From Nonomuraea spiralis (lineage in GTDB: Bacteria; Actinomycetota; Actinomycetes; Streptosporangiales; Streptosporangiaceae): a DNA stretch of 64,000 nt. Below the pieces are notes generated by a model. That model did no database searches. It was not told the DNA's origin and saw only the letters and a list, made by a program, of their open reading frames with translations. Positions 40,997 to 48,889 of the stretch are shown here, piece by piece. Position 1 is the stretch's first letter. The number at the start of each line of letters is the position of its first letter. The stretch is taken from NCBI RefSeq assembly GCF_014648435.1, contig NZ_BMRC01000005.1, forward strand, positions 186,001 to 250,000, given 5' to 3'. The translations under genes were made by a program, and so were the position numbers.

Positions 40997-43045
40997 TCAG
41001 GGTGAGGGCGGCCGGCGCGGCGGGTCCAGTACGGCCAGCGTCTCCGCCGCCGCCATCCGGTGGAGTTCGTTCAGCCCGGTGTCGGCGGCCAGGGCGGCGA
41101 GCAGGTCGCGGCCCTGCTCGTGGCGCAGATCGGCCAGGGCCCGCGCGGCCTCGACGCGGATGTGTCCCACCCGGCCGGGGTCGGTGGCCAGGCCCCTCAG
41201 GATGGCGGCGGCCGCGTCGGCGGTCTCCGGGGGCGGCGTGAGGCCGTCGGCGGCGAGCTGGGCGATGTACCCGGCGCCGATGCTCCAGCGGGCCGAGCGG
41301 CGCAGGGCCGTCGCGAGCCCTCGCGGCGCTTGCGGAGACGGGTCCCGTGACGGGCCGCCCAGCCAGGCGGCGATGAGGAACCGGTCATAGGACGACAAGC
41401 TGACCAGCGTTCTGGGGCCCGGCCAGCCGTACAGTTCGCGGGACGCCTGCCTGCTGAGCCGGGCGTCGGCGGCCACGTGCCGGGCGGCCAGGAACTCGCC
41501 GATGGTCAGATGGACGAAGGTGTACGTGCCGCCGCGCGCCGAGACCAGGCCGGTGCGCCGCAGCAGGTGTTCGCGCCGCGCCGTCCAGTCGAGCGGCGGC
41601 AGCCCCGGCGGGCGCAGGCCGTCGGTGTCGCGCAGCACCTCGACCAGCAGATCGCGCGCCGGGACGTCGTCGATCCCGTGCCGGTGATGCCGCCGGGCGG
41701 CGAAGCGGCCCAGCGCGGCGAGGATCGCGTCCGGCAGTTCGGGGACCTGGGGATCGGTGAGGCGCTGCCGCAGCAGGAGCTCGAAGTTCTGGTAGATGCC
41801 GTAGCGGTCGCGCGGCAGCGTCCGGTCCGGTCCGGCGGCGTGCAACTGGCACAGGACGGTGGCCAGCAGCGGGGTGCGGGCGAGCTGCGCCAGAGGCGGT
41901 CGCGTCGCCTGGGCCAGGAAGGCGCGCACCGCGGCCTCGGGGTCGGGCAGCCGTACGGGGTCGAGGTCGTGGGCGGTGCGCATCCAGCCCTCGGCGAAGG
42001 ACCGGAGCTGGCCGGGCTCGAAGGGCAGCAGGTCGTAGATCCGCAGGCGCGAATCGTGTTCCAGCGGGCGCAGCTCGTCCTCGGGGAGCGGACGGCTCGT
42101 GAGCACGAACCGGTAGGGGCCCGCGCGGTGTTCGCCGACCAACTGGATCAGCCGGACCCGCTGCCGTACGTCGACGATCTCGTCGAGGCCGTCGAGCAGC
42201 ACCAGCCAACGGGAGCCGGGCCGGGGCGGGCGCTCGAAGAGCTCCGCGGTCAGCGGCGGCACCCGCTGTCCGGACAGCTCGTCCCGGGCCGCGGCGGCGA
42301 GTTGCCCGGCGAACGACAACCCCCGCACGGTCAGGCACGCGGCCGGCACATGAACGGGAACGTCGCCCTCCACGGCCGTGCCACGGTTCTCCATGGACGC
42401 GGCCATGGTGATCAGCACGTGGCGCAACAGGCTGGATTTGCCCGCCCCGGGAGCGCCGAGCAGGAGCACGTCGTGATCGGCCGACACGACCGCCTCGGCC
42501 GTGAGCCGCGTTCCGGGCGAGCCGTACGCGTCAGGAGCGGGGTGGTCGCCGGACCGTAACCGGCCGCGCTGCTGCACGTACACCTGCGACAGTGGCGGCA
42601 GCCGGGAGCCGGGCAGCACCCCCGGGTACGGGTGGGCCTCGGCGGCACGGCGGGCGGCGGCCAGGTAGGCCCCCAGCCACGGCTCGCCGCGAGGGGCGTC
42701 GCGGGCGGCGCGCCACCACGACAACCAGGCCCGCTCGTCCAGCAGGCCCGCGGTCATCTCGCCCGCGTCGGCCCGCCCCTGCTCCTGCTGCCTGCGCAAC
42801 CCCTCCAGCAACGCCTTGACCAGCGCCTCCAGGACACGTTGATCCTGCGGAAGGTCCGCGCCGGTGGACCAGGCGCTGATGCGTTTGCGATCGACGAGCA
42901 CCCGCCCGCCGGACAGGTTCGCCCGGTGCTCCAGGATGGCGGTGGCCCGCAGGGCGAGCTGGGTGTTGCTGCGGCCGCACAGGCGCAACCCCTCGCCGAG
43001 CCGGTCGGCGAACCAGCGGCGCGGGTCGTCCTCCCGGCCGGTCAT
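40997..43045 (-). CDS. NACHT-domain STAND NTPase
   Basis: A 682-residue protein. The N-terminal ~90 residues look like an HTH-type helical bundle (WFADRLGEGLRLCGRSNTQLALRA...KRISAWSTGADLPQDQRVLEALVKALL). The NACHT core has Walker A GAPGAGKSS (about 197-205) and Walker B LVLLDGLDEI (about 280-289), then LTSRPLPEDEL and a winged-helix region with FVHLTIGEFLAARH. The C-terminus has HEAT-like helices (RVGHIRVEAARALADLRHEQGRDLLAALAADTGLNE). Bacterial NACHT proteins include antiphage sensors, and others are regulators. No nuclease or TIR effector is fused. Function here is open. Confidence 0.82.
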   Translation of the reverse strand: MTGREDDPRRWFADRLGEGLRLCGRSNTQLALRATAILEHRANLSGGRVLVDRKRISAWSTGADLPQDQRVLEALVKALLEGLRRQQEQGRADAGEMTAGLLDERAWLSWWRAARDAPRGEPWLGAYLAAARRAAEAHPYPGVLPGSRLPPLSQVYVQQRGRLRSGDHPAPDAYGSPGTRLTAEAVVSADHDVLLLGAPGAGKSSLLRHVLITMAASMENRGTAVEGDVPVHVPAACLTVRGLSFAGQLAAAARDELSGQRVPPLTAELFERPPRPGSRWLVLLDGLDEIVDVRQRVRLIQLVGEHRAGPYRFVLTSRPLPEDELRPLEHDSRLRIYDLLPFEPGQLRSFAEGWMRTAHDLDPVRLPDPEAAVRAFLAQATRPPLAQLARTPLLATVLCQLHAAGPDRTLPRDRYGIYQNFELLLRQRLTDPQVPELPDAILAALGRFAARRHHRHGIDDVPARDLLVEVLRDTDGLRPPGLPPLDWTARREHLLRRTGLVSARGGTYTFVHLTIGEFLAARHVAADARLSRQASRELYGWPGPRTLVSLSSYDRFLIAAWLGGPSRDPSPQAPRGLATALRRSARWSIGAGYIAQLAADGLTPPPETADAAAAILRGLATDPGRVGHIRVEAARALADLRHEQGRDLLAALAADTGLNELHRMAAAETLAVLDPPRRPPSP

Positions 43046-43180
43046 GCTGTGCCGCCCGTCCGGCGGGGTCCGGTCCGGACACTTTCCGCCGCCCGGGAGC
43101 ACGGCTCCGACCTGCGGCTTCTCCGGCGGCGCCGGGGGAGAGGGCAGGACGGCCCCGGCGCGGATCCGGATGCTCGCCGC

Positions 43181-43312
43181 ATGAACCTCCTCGACCTCCT
43201 CACCGATCTGGTGCAGCTGACCGCCGCCGCGATCGCGCTGGCGACCGCCGTGCGGGACGACCGCCGGCATGACCGGGACCGGCCCGGGACGTCCCAGGAG
43301 GAGGATGGCTGA
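43181..43312 (+). CDS. Possible small hydrophobic protein divergent from the NACHT gene
   Basis: A 43-codon frame: MNLLDLLTDLVQLTAAAIAL with ATAVRDDRRHDRDRPG after it. One hydrophobic or amphipathic helix is followed by a charged tail. It starts 135 bases from the NACHT start and has no strong ribosome site. It could be a membrane-acting partner of the NACHT protein, a fragment, or chance; I list it because of the helix-plus-charged-tail pattern and its position. Confidence 0.35.
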   Translation: MNLLDLLTDLVQLTAAAIALATAVRDDRRHDRDRPGTSQEEDG

Positions 43313-43487
43313 CTCACGACTGCTCCAGGTCTGATCGCGCGTCCCGGCGTCCATCCCACCACGGCCGGTCGCCGCCGGCACCCGCCTTCGCCGCCCCGCA
43401 CGCGAAATCGAGATGCGGCGGGCCCGCCGTCCGGGTGAAGATGGCCGCGCCTGGCTGTGAGAGCCACCTCCGGAAGGGGAGTGTGCC

Positions 43488-44981
43488 ATGAGTGCCATCG
43501 GATCCGCGGGCCCAGAGGCCCGGGTGACCACGGGAAGACTGCGCGGGCGGACGGAGGACGGCGTCGCCGTCTTCCGCGGCGTGCCGTACGCACGACCGCC
43601 GGTGGGCGGCCTGCGACTGGCCGCGCCGGTCCCGCCCGAACCATGGGACGGAGTACGCGAGGCCGCCACGTTCGGCCCGCCGCCGCCGCAGTCCAGGTTG
43701 CTGGGCGCGTCCGGCGGGGCCGCGACGGACGGCGACTGGCTGACCCTCAACGTCTGGTCCCCCGACCTGGGCGCCGCCGGGCTCCCGGTGCTGGTGTGGA
43801 TCCACGGCGGCGGTTACATGTACGGGTGGTCCGGCGACCCGGTCTTCGACGGCCGGGTGCTCGCCCGGGACGGCGTCGTCGTGGTCACCTTCAACTACCG
43901 GCTCTCCGCCGAGGGTTTCGGGCACTTCGCGGGGGCGCCGGCCAACCGCGGGCTGCTGGACCAGGTGGCGGCCCTGCGCTGGGTGCGTGAGAACATCGCG
44001 GCCTTCGGCGGGGATCCGGACCGGGTCACCGTCTTCGGGGAGTCCGCCGGGGCCGGGAGCATCGCGGCGCTGCTGGCGATGCCCCGAGCCGCCGGACTGT
44101 TCCGCGGGGCGATCGCGCAGAGCGTGCCGGGCCTGTTCCTCTCCGCCGAGCTGGCCGCCGACATCGCCGCCGCGCTGGCCGGTGAGCTGGGCCTGCCGCC
44201 GTTCGCGGCCGAACTCGCCCGCCTGTCGCCCGAGCGGCTGCTCGACGCCGGGGACGCGGTGGCGGACAAGATGGGCGGCCACCCGCGGTGGGGCACGGCC
44301 GCGTACGTCCGGACGCCGTTCGCGCCGGTCGTGGACGGCGAGGTGCTGCCCGCCGTGCCGTGGGAGGCTCCGGCGCGCGACGTCGCCCTGGTCGTGGGGC
44401 ACACGCGCGACGAGTACCGGCTGTTCATGGCCCTCCAGGGCGACTTCGGCCGGATCACCGCCGAGCGGGCGGCCACCGCGCTGCGCGAGCTCGCCCCGGA
44501 CCCCGGCGCCTACCGGGCCGCCCACCCCGGCGCCGGCGAGGAACGGCTGTACGAGCTGGTGCACTCCGACTGGATGTTCCGGATGCCTTCGCTCCGGCTG
44601 GCCGAGACCCACGCGAGGCATGGCCGGGCCCACCTGTACGAGCTGACCTGGCCCGCCCCCGGCATGGGCGGCGACGCCCTCGGCGCCTGCCACGGGCTCG
44701 GCGTGCCGCTGACGTTCGGCAACCTGACGGCGGGAATGGCCACGCTGCTGCTCGGGCAGGAGCCGCCGCCGGTCGCGGCCGAGTTGTCGGCCCGGGTCCG
44801 CGCCGCCTGGACCGCGTTCGCCGCCTCCGGGGATCCGGGCTGGCCGGCGTACGAGCCGGGCGACAGGCACACCTGGGTCATCGACACCGAGCCGGGCACG
44901 AAGGCGTACCCGGAGGAGGTCTCCCGGCAGTTGTGGGCCGGGCACGCCTTCGCCCCGCTCACCCCGCGGGCACGGCCGTAG
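43488..44981 (+). CDS. Type-B carboxylesterase (paralogue of the 26.4 kb gene)
   Basis: A 497-residue esterase of the same family and layout as the one at 26.4-27.8 kb. The oxyanion loop is VWIHGGGYMYG, the nucleophile is Ser in FGESAGAGS, and the catalytic His is in ALGACHGLGVPLTFGNL. Long stretches agree between the two (NRGLLDQ.AALRWV.ENIAAFGGDP.RVT.FGESAGAGSIA), so they are recent paralogues. GGAAGGGGAG lies shortly before the ATG. It appears monocistronic, without the TetR and membrane genes that accompany the other copy. Confidence 0.88.
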   Translation: MSAIGSAGPEARVTTGRLRGRTEDGVAVFRGVPYARPPVGGLRLAAPVPPEPWDGVREAATFGPPPPQSRLLGASGGAATDGDWLTLNVWSPDLGAAGLPVLVWIHGGGYMYGWSGDPVFDGRVLARDGVVVVTFNYRLSAEGFGHFAGAPANRGLLDQVAALRWVRENIAAFGGDPDRVTVFGESAGAGSIAALLAMPRAAGLFRGAIAQSVPGLFLSAELAADIAAALAGELGLPPFAAELARLSPERLLDAGDAVADKMGGHPRWGTAAYVRTPFAPVVDGEVLPAVPWEAPARDVALVVGHTRDEYRLFMALQGDFGRITAERAATALRELAPDPGAYRAAHPGAGEERLYELVHSDWMFRMPSLRLAETHARHGRAHLYELTWPAPGMGGDALGACHGLGVPLTFGNLTAGMATLLLGQEPPPVAAELSARVRAAWTAFAASGDPGWPAYEPGDRHTWVIDTEPGTKAYPEEVSRQLWAGHAFAPLTPRARP

Positions 44982-44991
44982 CCCGGCCGGT

Positions 44992-45603
44992 TCACGGCCC
45001 CGGCTGAGCCCGTACGTGCCTGACCCGGACGATGCCGGGCACGGTACGGGCCAGCAGGCCGGCGATGTGGTCGGCGGGTTCGCGGGGCGGCCCGCCCAGC
45101 TCCGCGACGCCGTCGCGCACCGCGACCGTCCAGCCCGGACCGGACGGATACTGCTCGGCCAGCGCGGCCACGACCGCGGCGCGCAGCTCGTCGTCGGGAC
45201 GGGCGAGCACGGCCATCAGGTCGCGCCTGCTGACCATGCCGACGAGCTGTCCGCCGCGGACCACGGGCAGGCTCTTGACCCGCCTGCCCACCATGAACTC
45301 GATGGCCGTGGTGACGTCGGTGGTCTCGGTGACGGTGACGACCTCGTGGGTCATCACCTCCAGGACCAGGCGCGGCGGCGGCTCGGCGGACGCGGTGGCG
45401 GGGGTCGCGGTGGCGCGAGGGTCGGGCTCGAACTCGCCGCGCAGCAGGTCCAGTTCGCTGACCACGCCGACCAGCCTGCCCGAGTCGTCGACGACGGGGG
45501 CGGCGGTGATGGCGTGGCCGTACAGGACCCGGACGGCCCGCCGTACCGGATCGGTGCGGCCGACGGTGACGACGGGGCTGCTCATGACCTCCCGGACCAG
45601 CAT
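44992..45603 (-). CDS. CBS-pair protein with degenerate C-terminal BON-like region
   Basis: A 203-residue cytoplasmic protein. Two CBS motifs (VREVMSSPVVTVGRTDPVRRAVRVL..VVSELDLLRG and VLEVMTHEVVTVTETTDVTTAIEFMVGRRVKSLPVV..MVSRRDLMAVL) form a Bateman module that usually binds adenosine nucleotides. The last ~60 residues (EQYPSGPGWTVAVRDGVAELGGPPREPADHIAGLL) resemble a shortened BON domain. ATG at MLVREV, 2 bases after the stop of the upstream CBS gene and with GGCAGG ahead, is preferred to a GTG 18 bases earlier. The two CBS genes are co-transcribed. Confidence 0.83.
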   Translation of the reverse strand: MLVREVMSSPVVTVGRTDPVRRAVRVLYGHAITAAPVVDDSGRLVGVVSELDLLRGEFEPDPRATATPATASAEPPPRLVLEVMTHEVVTVTETTDVTTAIEFMVGRRVKSLPVVRGGQLVGMVSRRDLMAVLARPDDELRAAVVAALAEQYPSGPGWTVAVRDGVAELGGPPREPADHIAGLLARTVPGIVRVRHVRAQPGP

Positions 45604-45605
45604 GG

Positions 45606-46286
45606 CTACCTGCCCTGCCACGTCGAGTCGTCCTGCTTCCAGGCCAGCTCGTCGACGACGCCGACCACGCCGTTGACCCGGCCGGTCATGCGGACGGCGA
45701 TGGCGGCCTCGGTACGGCGCTCCATCCAGCCGGACAGCGTCACGACGCCGTGCTCCGCCGTCACCCGCACGCCGTCGGTGTTCACCCAGAGCGCGCGGTC
45801 GAGGATGTCGTCGCGCACCTCGGCGGCGATCTCCGCGTCGCCGCGCAGGAACAGTCTGACCAGGTCACGGCGGCTGACGATGCCCTCAAGACGGCCGTTG
45901 TAGTCGACGACCGCGAGCCGCCTGACGTCGTGGGCGTCCATGAGGCGGGCGGCCTCGACCGCGGCCGCCCCGGCGGTGATCGTGACGGCGGGGCTGGTCA
46001 TGAGCTCGGCGGCGGTGTCGCCGCCGGCCTTCCGCCGGGCCCCGGGGTGCCGCAGCCGGGCGCGCAGCGGCGGCCGGTAGCCCTCGCGGCAGAACTGCTC
46101 GCGGAACTCCTCCTTGCGCAGCAGGTCGGCCTCGGAGACCACGCCGAGCACGTGGTGGTCGTCGTCGATCACCGGTACGGCGCTGACGCCGCCGGTGACG
46201 AGGGCTTCGGCGATGTCCCTGAACGGGGTGGCGGCGGTGACGGTGACGACCTCGGTCGTCATCACGTCCGCGACGGTCATGCGCAT
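45606..46286 (-). CDS. CBS-pair and BON-domain protein
   Basis: A 226-residue protein with two CBS motifs (VADVMTTEVVTVTAATPFRDIAEALVTGGVSAVPVIDDDHHVLGVVSEADLL; ELMTSPAVTITAGAAAVEAARLMDAHDVRRLAVVDYNGRLEGIVSRRDLVRLFL). A C-terminal BON domain follows (ILDRALWVNTDGVRVTAEHGVVTLSGWMERRTEAAIAVRMTGRVNGVVGVVDEL). Such CBS-BON proteins are common in dormancy/hypoxia gene sets of actinobacteria, near universal stress proteins. It is divergent from a third CBS-BON gene, with candidate shared boxes in the spacer. Confidence 0.87.
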   Translation of the reverse strand: MRMTVADVMTTEVVTVTAATPFRDIAEALVTGGVSAVPVIDDDHHVLGVVSEADLLRKEEFREQFCREGYRPPLRARLRHPGARRKAGGDTAAELMTSPAVTITAGAAAVEAARLMDAHDVRRLAVVDYNGRLEGIVSRRDLVRLFLRGDAEIAAEVRDDILDRALWVNTDGVRVTAEHGVVTLSGWMERRTEAAIAVRMTGRVNGVVGVVDELAWKQDDSTWQGR

Positions 46287-46373
46287 GGCGGATCAGCTCT
46301 CCCTCCGGTGCTTCACCTCCATCCCATCGCGGGAGGACGGCGTCGTTCAGGGGCGGAAGTCCTCGATGCGGAC

Positions 46374-46442
46374 GGTCCTTGGTCGGTGCGCGAACGGGAA
46401 GACCGGGCCGCTGGTCCCGGCGGGGTGAGGACCAACGACCCT
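46374..46442. promoter_or_regulatory. Two DosR-like boxes in the 407-base spacer between CBS genes
   Basis: The spacer 46287-46693 contains no convincing gene. On the minus strand GACCAAGGACC (46374-46384) lies about 90 bases ahead of the leftward CBS gene. On the plus strand GGACCAACGACCCT (46429-46442) points to the rightward CBS gene. They resemble each other and the boxes at 47350 and 52273, and recall the GGGAC-type half-sites of DosR/DevR. A ribosome site (GAGGGGGAAC) precedes the rightward ATG. The rest of the spacer shows nothing clear. Confidence 0.4.
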
Positions 46443-46693
46443 ACGCACGCGCCCGACCCCCGCCGAGGATGAGGGAAGACACCCGCCGAGGCGCGAGAGA
46501 TCCCCATCCCCGCAGCGGGCCCGTCCGACGCCGGATCACGGCAGTCACGATGCTCCGGTCGCCGGTCCCGGCGACCCCGGCAGGGCGGGACCGTCCGCCT
46601 CGCCCGGCGGGTGTCCTCACGTCCACGCGCCGGCGCGGGACCCGGCCGGGCTCCGGCGCCGGACTCTGGAGGATGAAGGTGAGGGGGAACGTC

Positions 46694-47350
46694 ATGTCGA
46701 TCGAAGTCAAGGACGTCATGGGCCGGGTGGCCATCGCGGTGCCGGCGTACGCGTCGTTCGCCGACGTCGTGGCCGCGATGAAGCGGTTCGCGGTGGGCGC
46801 GGTCACCGTGATCGACGCCGACCGGCGGCCGGTGGGGGTGGTCTCCGAGGACGACCTGCTGGTCAAGGAGAGCGACCCGGTACGGCACAGCGTGTCGATC
46901 TTCGAGTCCCGCGACCGGCGCGCGGAACACCACAAGGCCGCCGCGGTGAACGCGGCCCAGCTCATGACCTCGCCGGCGATCACCGTCACGCCCGGCACAC
47001 CGCTCCGGGACGCGGCCCGCCTGATGCACGACCACCGCGTCAAGCAGCTGCCCGTGATCGACCCCGTCACCGGCCGTATCGCCGGCACCCTGCACCAGCG
47101 GGACGTCCTGCGGGTCTTCACCCGCCCGGCCGGCGAGCTGGAAGCCGAGATCAGAGCCGCGCTCCCGGACCCCGAGCGGTTCTCCGTCGTGGTCGATCGC
47201 GGAGTCGTGACGATCGGCGGCCGGACCGGGACGAGGTCGCAGGCCATCGCCGTCACCGAGGCGGTCAGGGCGGTCGAGGGCGTCATCGACGTCGTGTCCG
47301 AGCTGACCTGCGTCAAGGACGACCTCGTCGTCGTCCCTCCGCTGCTGTAG
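46694..47350 (+). CDS. CBS-pair and BON-domain protein
   Basis: A 218-residue protein with two CBS motifs (VKDVMGRVAIAVPAYASFADVVAAMKRFAVGAVTVIDADRRPVGVVSEDDLL; LMTSPAITVTPGTPLRDAARLMHDHRVKQLPVIDPVTGRIAGTLHQRDVLRVF) and a C-terminal BON domain (FSVVVDRGVVTIGGRTGTRSQAIAVTEAVRAVEGVIDVVSEL). It is the third member of the local CBS-BON set and is divergent from the other two. It likely senses energy state through nucleotide binding. The ATG at MSIEVKD has GAGGGGG ahead; a longer form starting MKVRGNV is possible. Confidence 0.87.
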   Translation: MSIEVKDVMGRVAIAVPAYASFADVVAAMKRFAVGAVTVIDADRRPVGVVSEDDLLVKESDPVRHSVSIFESRDRRAEHHKAAAVNAAQLMTSPAITVTPGTPLRDAARLMHDHRVKQLPVIDPVTGRIAGTLHQRDVLRVFTRPAGELEAEIRAALPDPERFSVVVDRGVVTIGGRTGTRSQAIAVTEAVRAVEGVIDVVSELTCVKDDLVVVPPLL

Positions 47351-47369
47351 GACCAAGGTCATTCGGCCC
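47350..47369 (+). promoter_or_regulatory. GGACCAAGGTCAT box before the DoxX-like gene
   Basis: GGACCAAGGTCATTCGGCCC begins at the stop codon of the CBS gene and lies about 90 bases before the DoxX-like start. The first 13 bases recur exactly at 52274-52286 upstream of ackA. It is a candidate DosR/OsdR-type activator site. Confidence 0.45.
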
Positions 47370-47458
47370 CGGGCCGTACGGCACTGAACGCCGCCGCCCC
47401 CGGCCGATGGGATGGAGGTGAGACAGGAACGTAGGACAGCACGGAAGGAAGGCCCGCC

Positions 47459-47986
47459 ATGGCCACCACCATTCACCGGCCCGTGACGCACACCCACGTG
47501 GTCAAGGCGGCGCGGACCCCCGCCGACTACGTCTGGGCCGTCGCCCGGATCGCGCTCGGCTGGATCTTCCTGTGGGCCTTCCTGGACAAGACGTTCGGCT
47601 GGGGCCTGGCCACCCCCGCCGCCAAAGCCTGGATCAACGGCGGCAGCCCGACGACCGGCTTCCTCAAGGGCGCCGGTGAGAACGCGTTCGGCGGCTTCTT
47701 CTCGAGCCTGGCCGGACAGGTGTGGGTGGACTGGCTGTTCATGGCGGGCCTGGCCGGCGTCGGCCTGGCGCTCGTCCTCGGGATCGGCACCCGCGTCGCC
47801 GCCGGCGCCGGCACCGCGATGCTGCTGCTCATGTGGGCGGCCGGGCTGCCGCTGGAGACCAACCCCTTCGTGGACGACCACATCGTGTACGCGCTCGTCC
47901 TCGTCGGCCTGGCCCTCACCGGGGCCGGCGGCACCTTAGGGCTCGGCGGCCTGCCCGTCGTCCGGCGCACCCCGTGGCTCAAGTGA
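47459..47986 (+). CDS. DoxX-like membrane protein
   Basis: A 175-residue membrane protein with four predicted helices (VARIALGWIFLWAFLDKTFGWGL; VDWLFMAGLAGVGLALVLGI; AAGAGTAMLLLMWAAGLPL; DDHIVYALVLVGLALTGAGGTLGL). The motif GWIFLWAFLDK and the conserved E/H near the membrane (LETNPFVDDHIVYA) are typical of the DoxX/thiosulfate:quinone oxidoreductase-like family. It starts the row DoxX-Usp-Pta. AAGGAAGG lies ahead of the ATG. In this setting a role in redox balance under oxygen limitation is plausible. Confidence 0.8.
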   Translation: MATTIHRPVTHTHVVKAARTPADYVWAVARIALGWIFLWAFLDKTFGWGLATPAAKAWINGGSPTTGFLKGAGENAFGGFFSSLAGQVWVDWLFMAGLAGVGLALVLGIGTRVAAGAGTAMLLLMWAAGLPLETNPFVDDHIVYALVLVGLALTGAGGTLGLGGLPVVRRTPWLK

Positions 47987-48015
47987 CCGGCCCGGCCCCC
48001 GTCGAAGGAGAAGCC

Positions 48016-48837
48016 ATGATTCTCGTGGGAGTGGACGGCTCGCGGGCCGGGCTCGAAGCCGTGGTCTGGGCGGCGCGGGAGGCGGCGCTGCGTGACGTGC
48101 CGCTGACCGTGGCGCACGCCCTGCCGCGCTGGGCGTACGAGACGGAGACCGGCCGCTTCGCCGAGGTCGCCGCCTGGATGCGCGAGGGCGGCCGGTCCGT
48201 GCTGGCGGCGGCCGAGGAACGGGCCCGCGCGGACCGGCCGGAGATCGGCCTGCGGACGACGTTCCTGCCCGACGACCCGCGCGCCGCCCTGATCGAGGCC
48301 GCGCGCGACGCCGACCTGCTGGTGGTCGGGAGCCACGGGCTCGGCGGGGTACGCGGGGCGCTGGTCGGATCGGTCGCCTACGGGGTGGCCGGGCACGCGC
48401 CCTGCGACGTCGTCGTGGTCCGCCCGCCCACCTCGGCGCCGGCCCGCGAGATCGTCGCGGGCGTCGACGGGTCCGCGGCCTCGCCCCGGGTGCTGGAGTT
48501 CGCGTTCGCCGAGGCGGCGCTGCGCGGTGCCCGGCTGCGGGCCGTCCGCGCCAAGGACCACCGGAGCGGGTACGACCCGGCGGATCCCGGCGGGACGGAC
48601 GCGCTGAAGGAGACGCTCGCCGGCCTGCGGGCGCGGCACCCCGGCGTCCCCGTCGTCGAGGAGCTGGTGCACGGGCATCCGGTAGAGGTGCTGCGGGAGG
48701 CCGCGGCCGGCGCGGAGCTGCTGGTGGTGGGCTCGCACGGGCACGGCACGTTCGCCGGGCTGGTCCTGGGCTCGGTCAGCCACGCGCTGCTGCACCACGC
48801 GCCGGGCCCGCTGGCCGTGGTCAGGACACCACGATGA
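48016..48837 (+). CDS. Universal stress protein, tandem Usp domains
   Basis: A 273-residue protein with two Usp domains. The first starts ILVGVDGSRAGLEAVVWAAREA and ends in the ATP-binding loop VVGSHGLGGVRGALVGSVAYGVAGHAPCDVVVV. The second starts EIVAGVDGSAASPRVLEFAFAEA and ends VVGSHGHGTFAGLVLGSVSHALLHHAPGPLAVV. Both keep the GxxGxxxxxxxxS/N-type nucleotide loop, so ATP binding is likely. AAGGAG lies ahead of the ATG. In actinobacteria double-domain Usp proteins belong to hypoxia/dormancy responses, in line with the CBS and Pta/Ack neighbours. Confidence 0.9.
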   Translation: MILVGVDGSRAGLEAVVWAAREAALRDVPLTVAHALPRWAYETETGRFAEVAAWMREGGRSVLAAAEERARADRPEIGLRTTFLPDDPRAALIEAARDADLLVVGSHGLGGVRGALVGSVAYGVAGHAPCDVVVVRPPTSAPAREIVAGVDGSAASPRVLEFAFAEAALRGARLRAVRAKDHRSGYDPADPGGTDALKETLAGLRARHPGVPVVEELVHGHPVEVLREAAAGAELLVVGSHGHGTFAGLVLGSVSHALLHHAPGPLAVVRTPR

Positions 48838-48889
48838 CCGCCGGGCCGCGCCCCCACGCGGGCGGATCGACCTGCCGAGACGACCGAGA

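Noticed and set aside
46313-47881. 522-codon minus-strand frame over the third CBS gene and the DoxX-like gene
   Set aside because: No recognisable fold, and it is antisense to two clear genes; it would also block the spacer that carries the candidate boxes.
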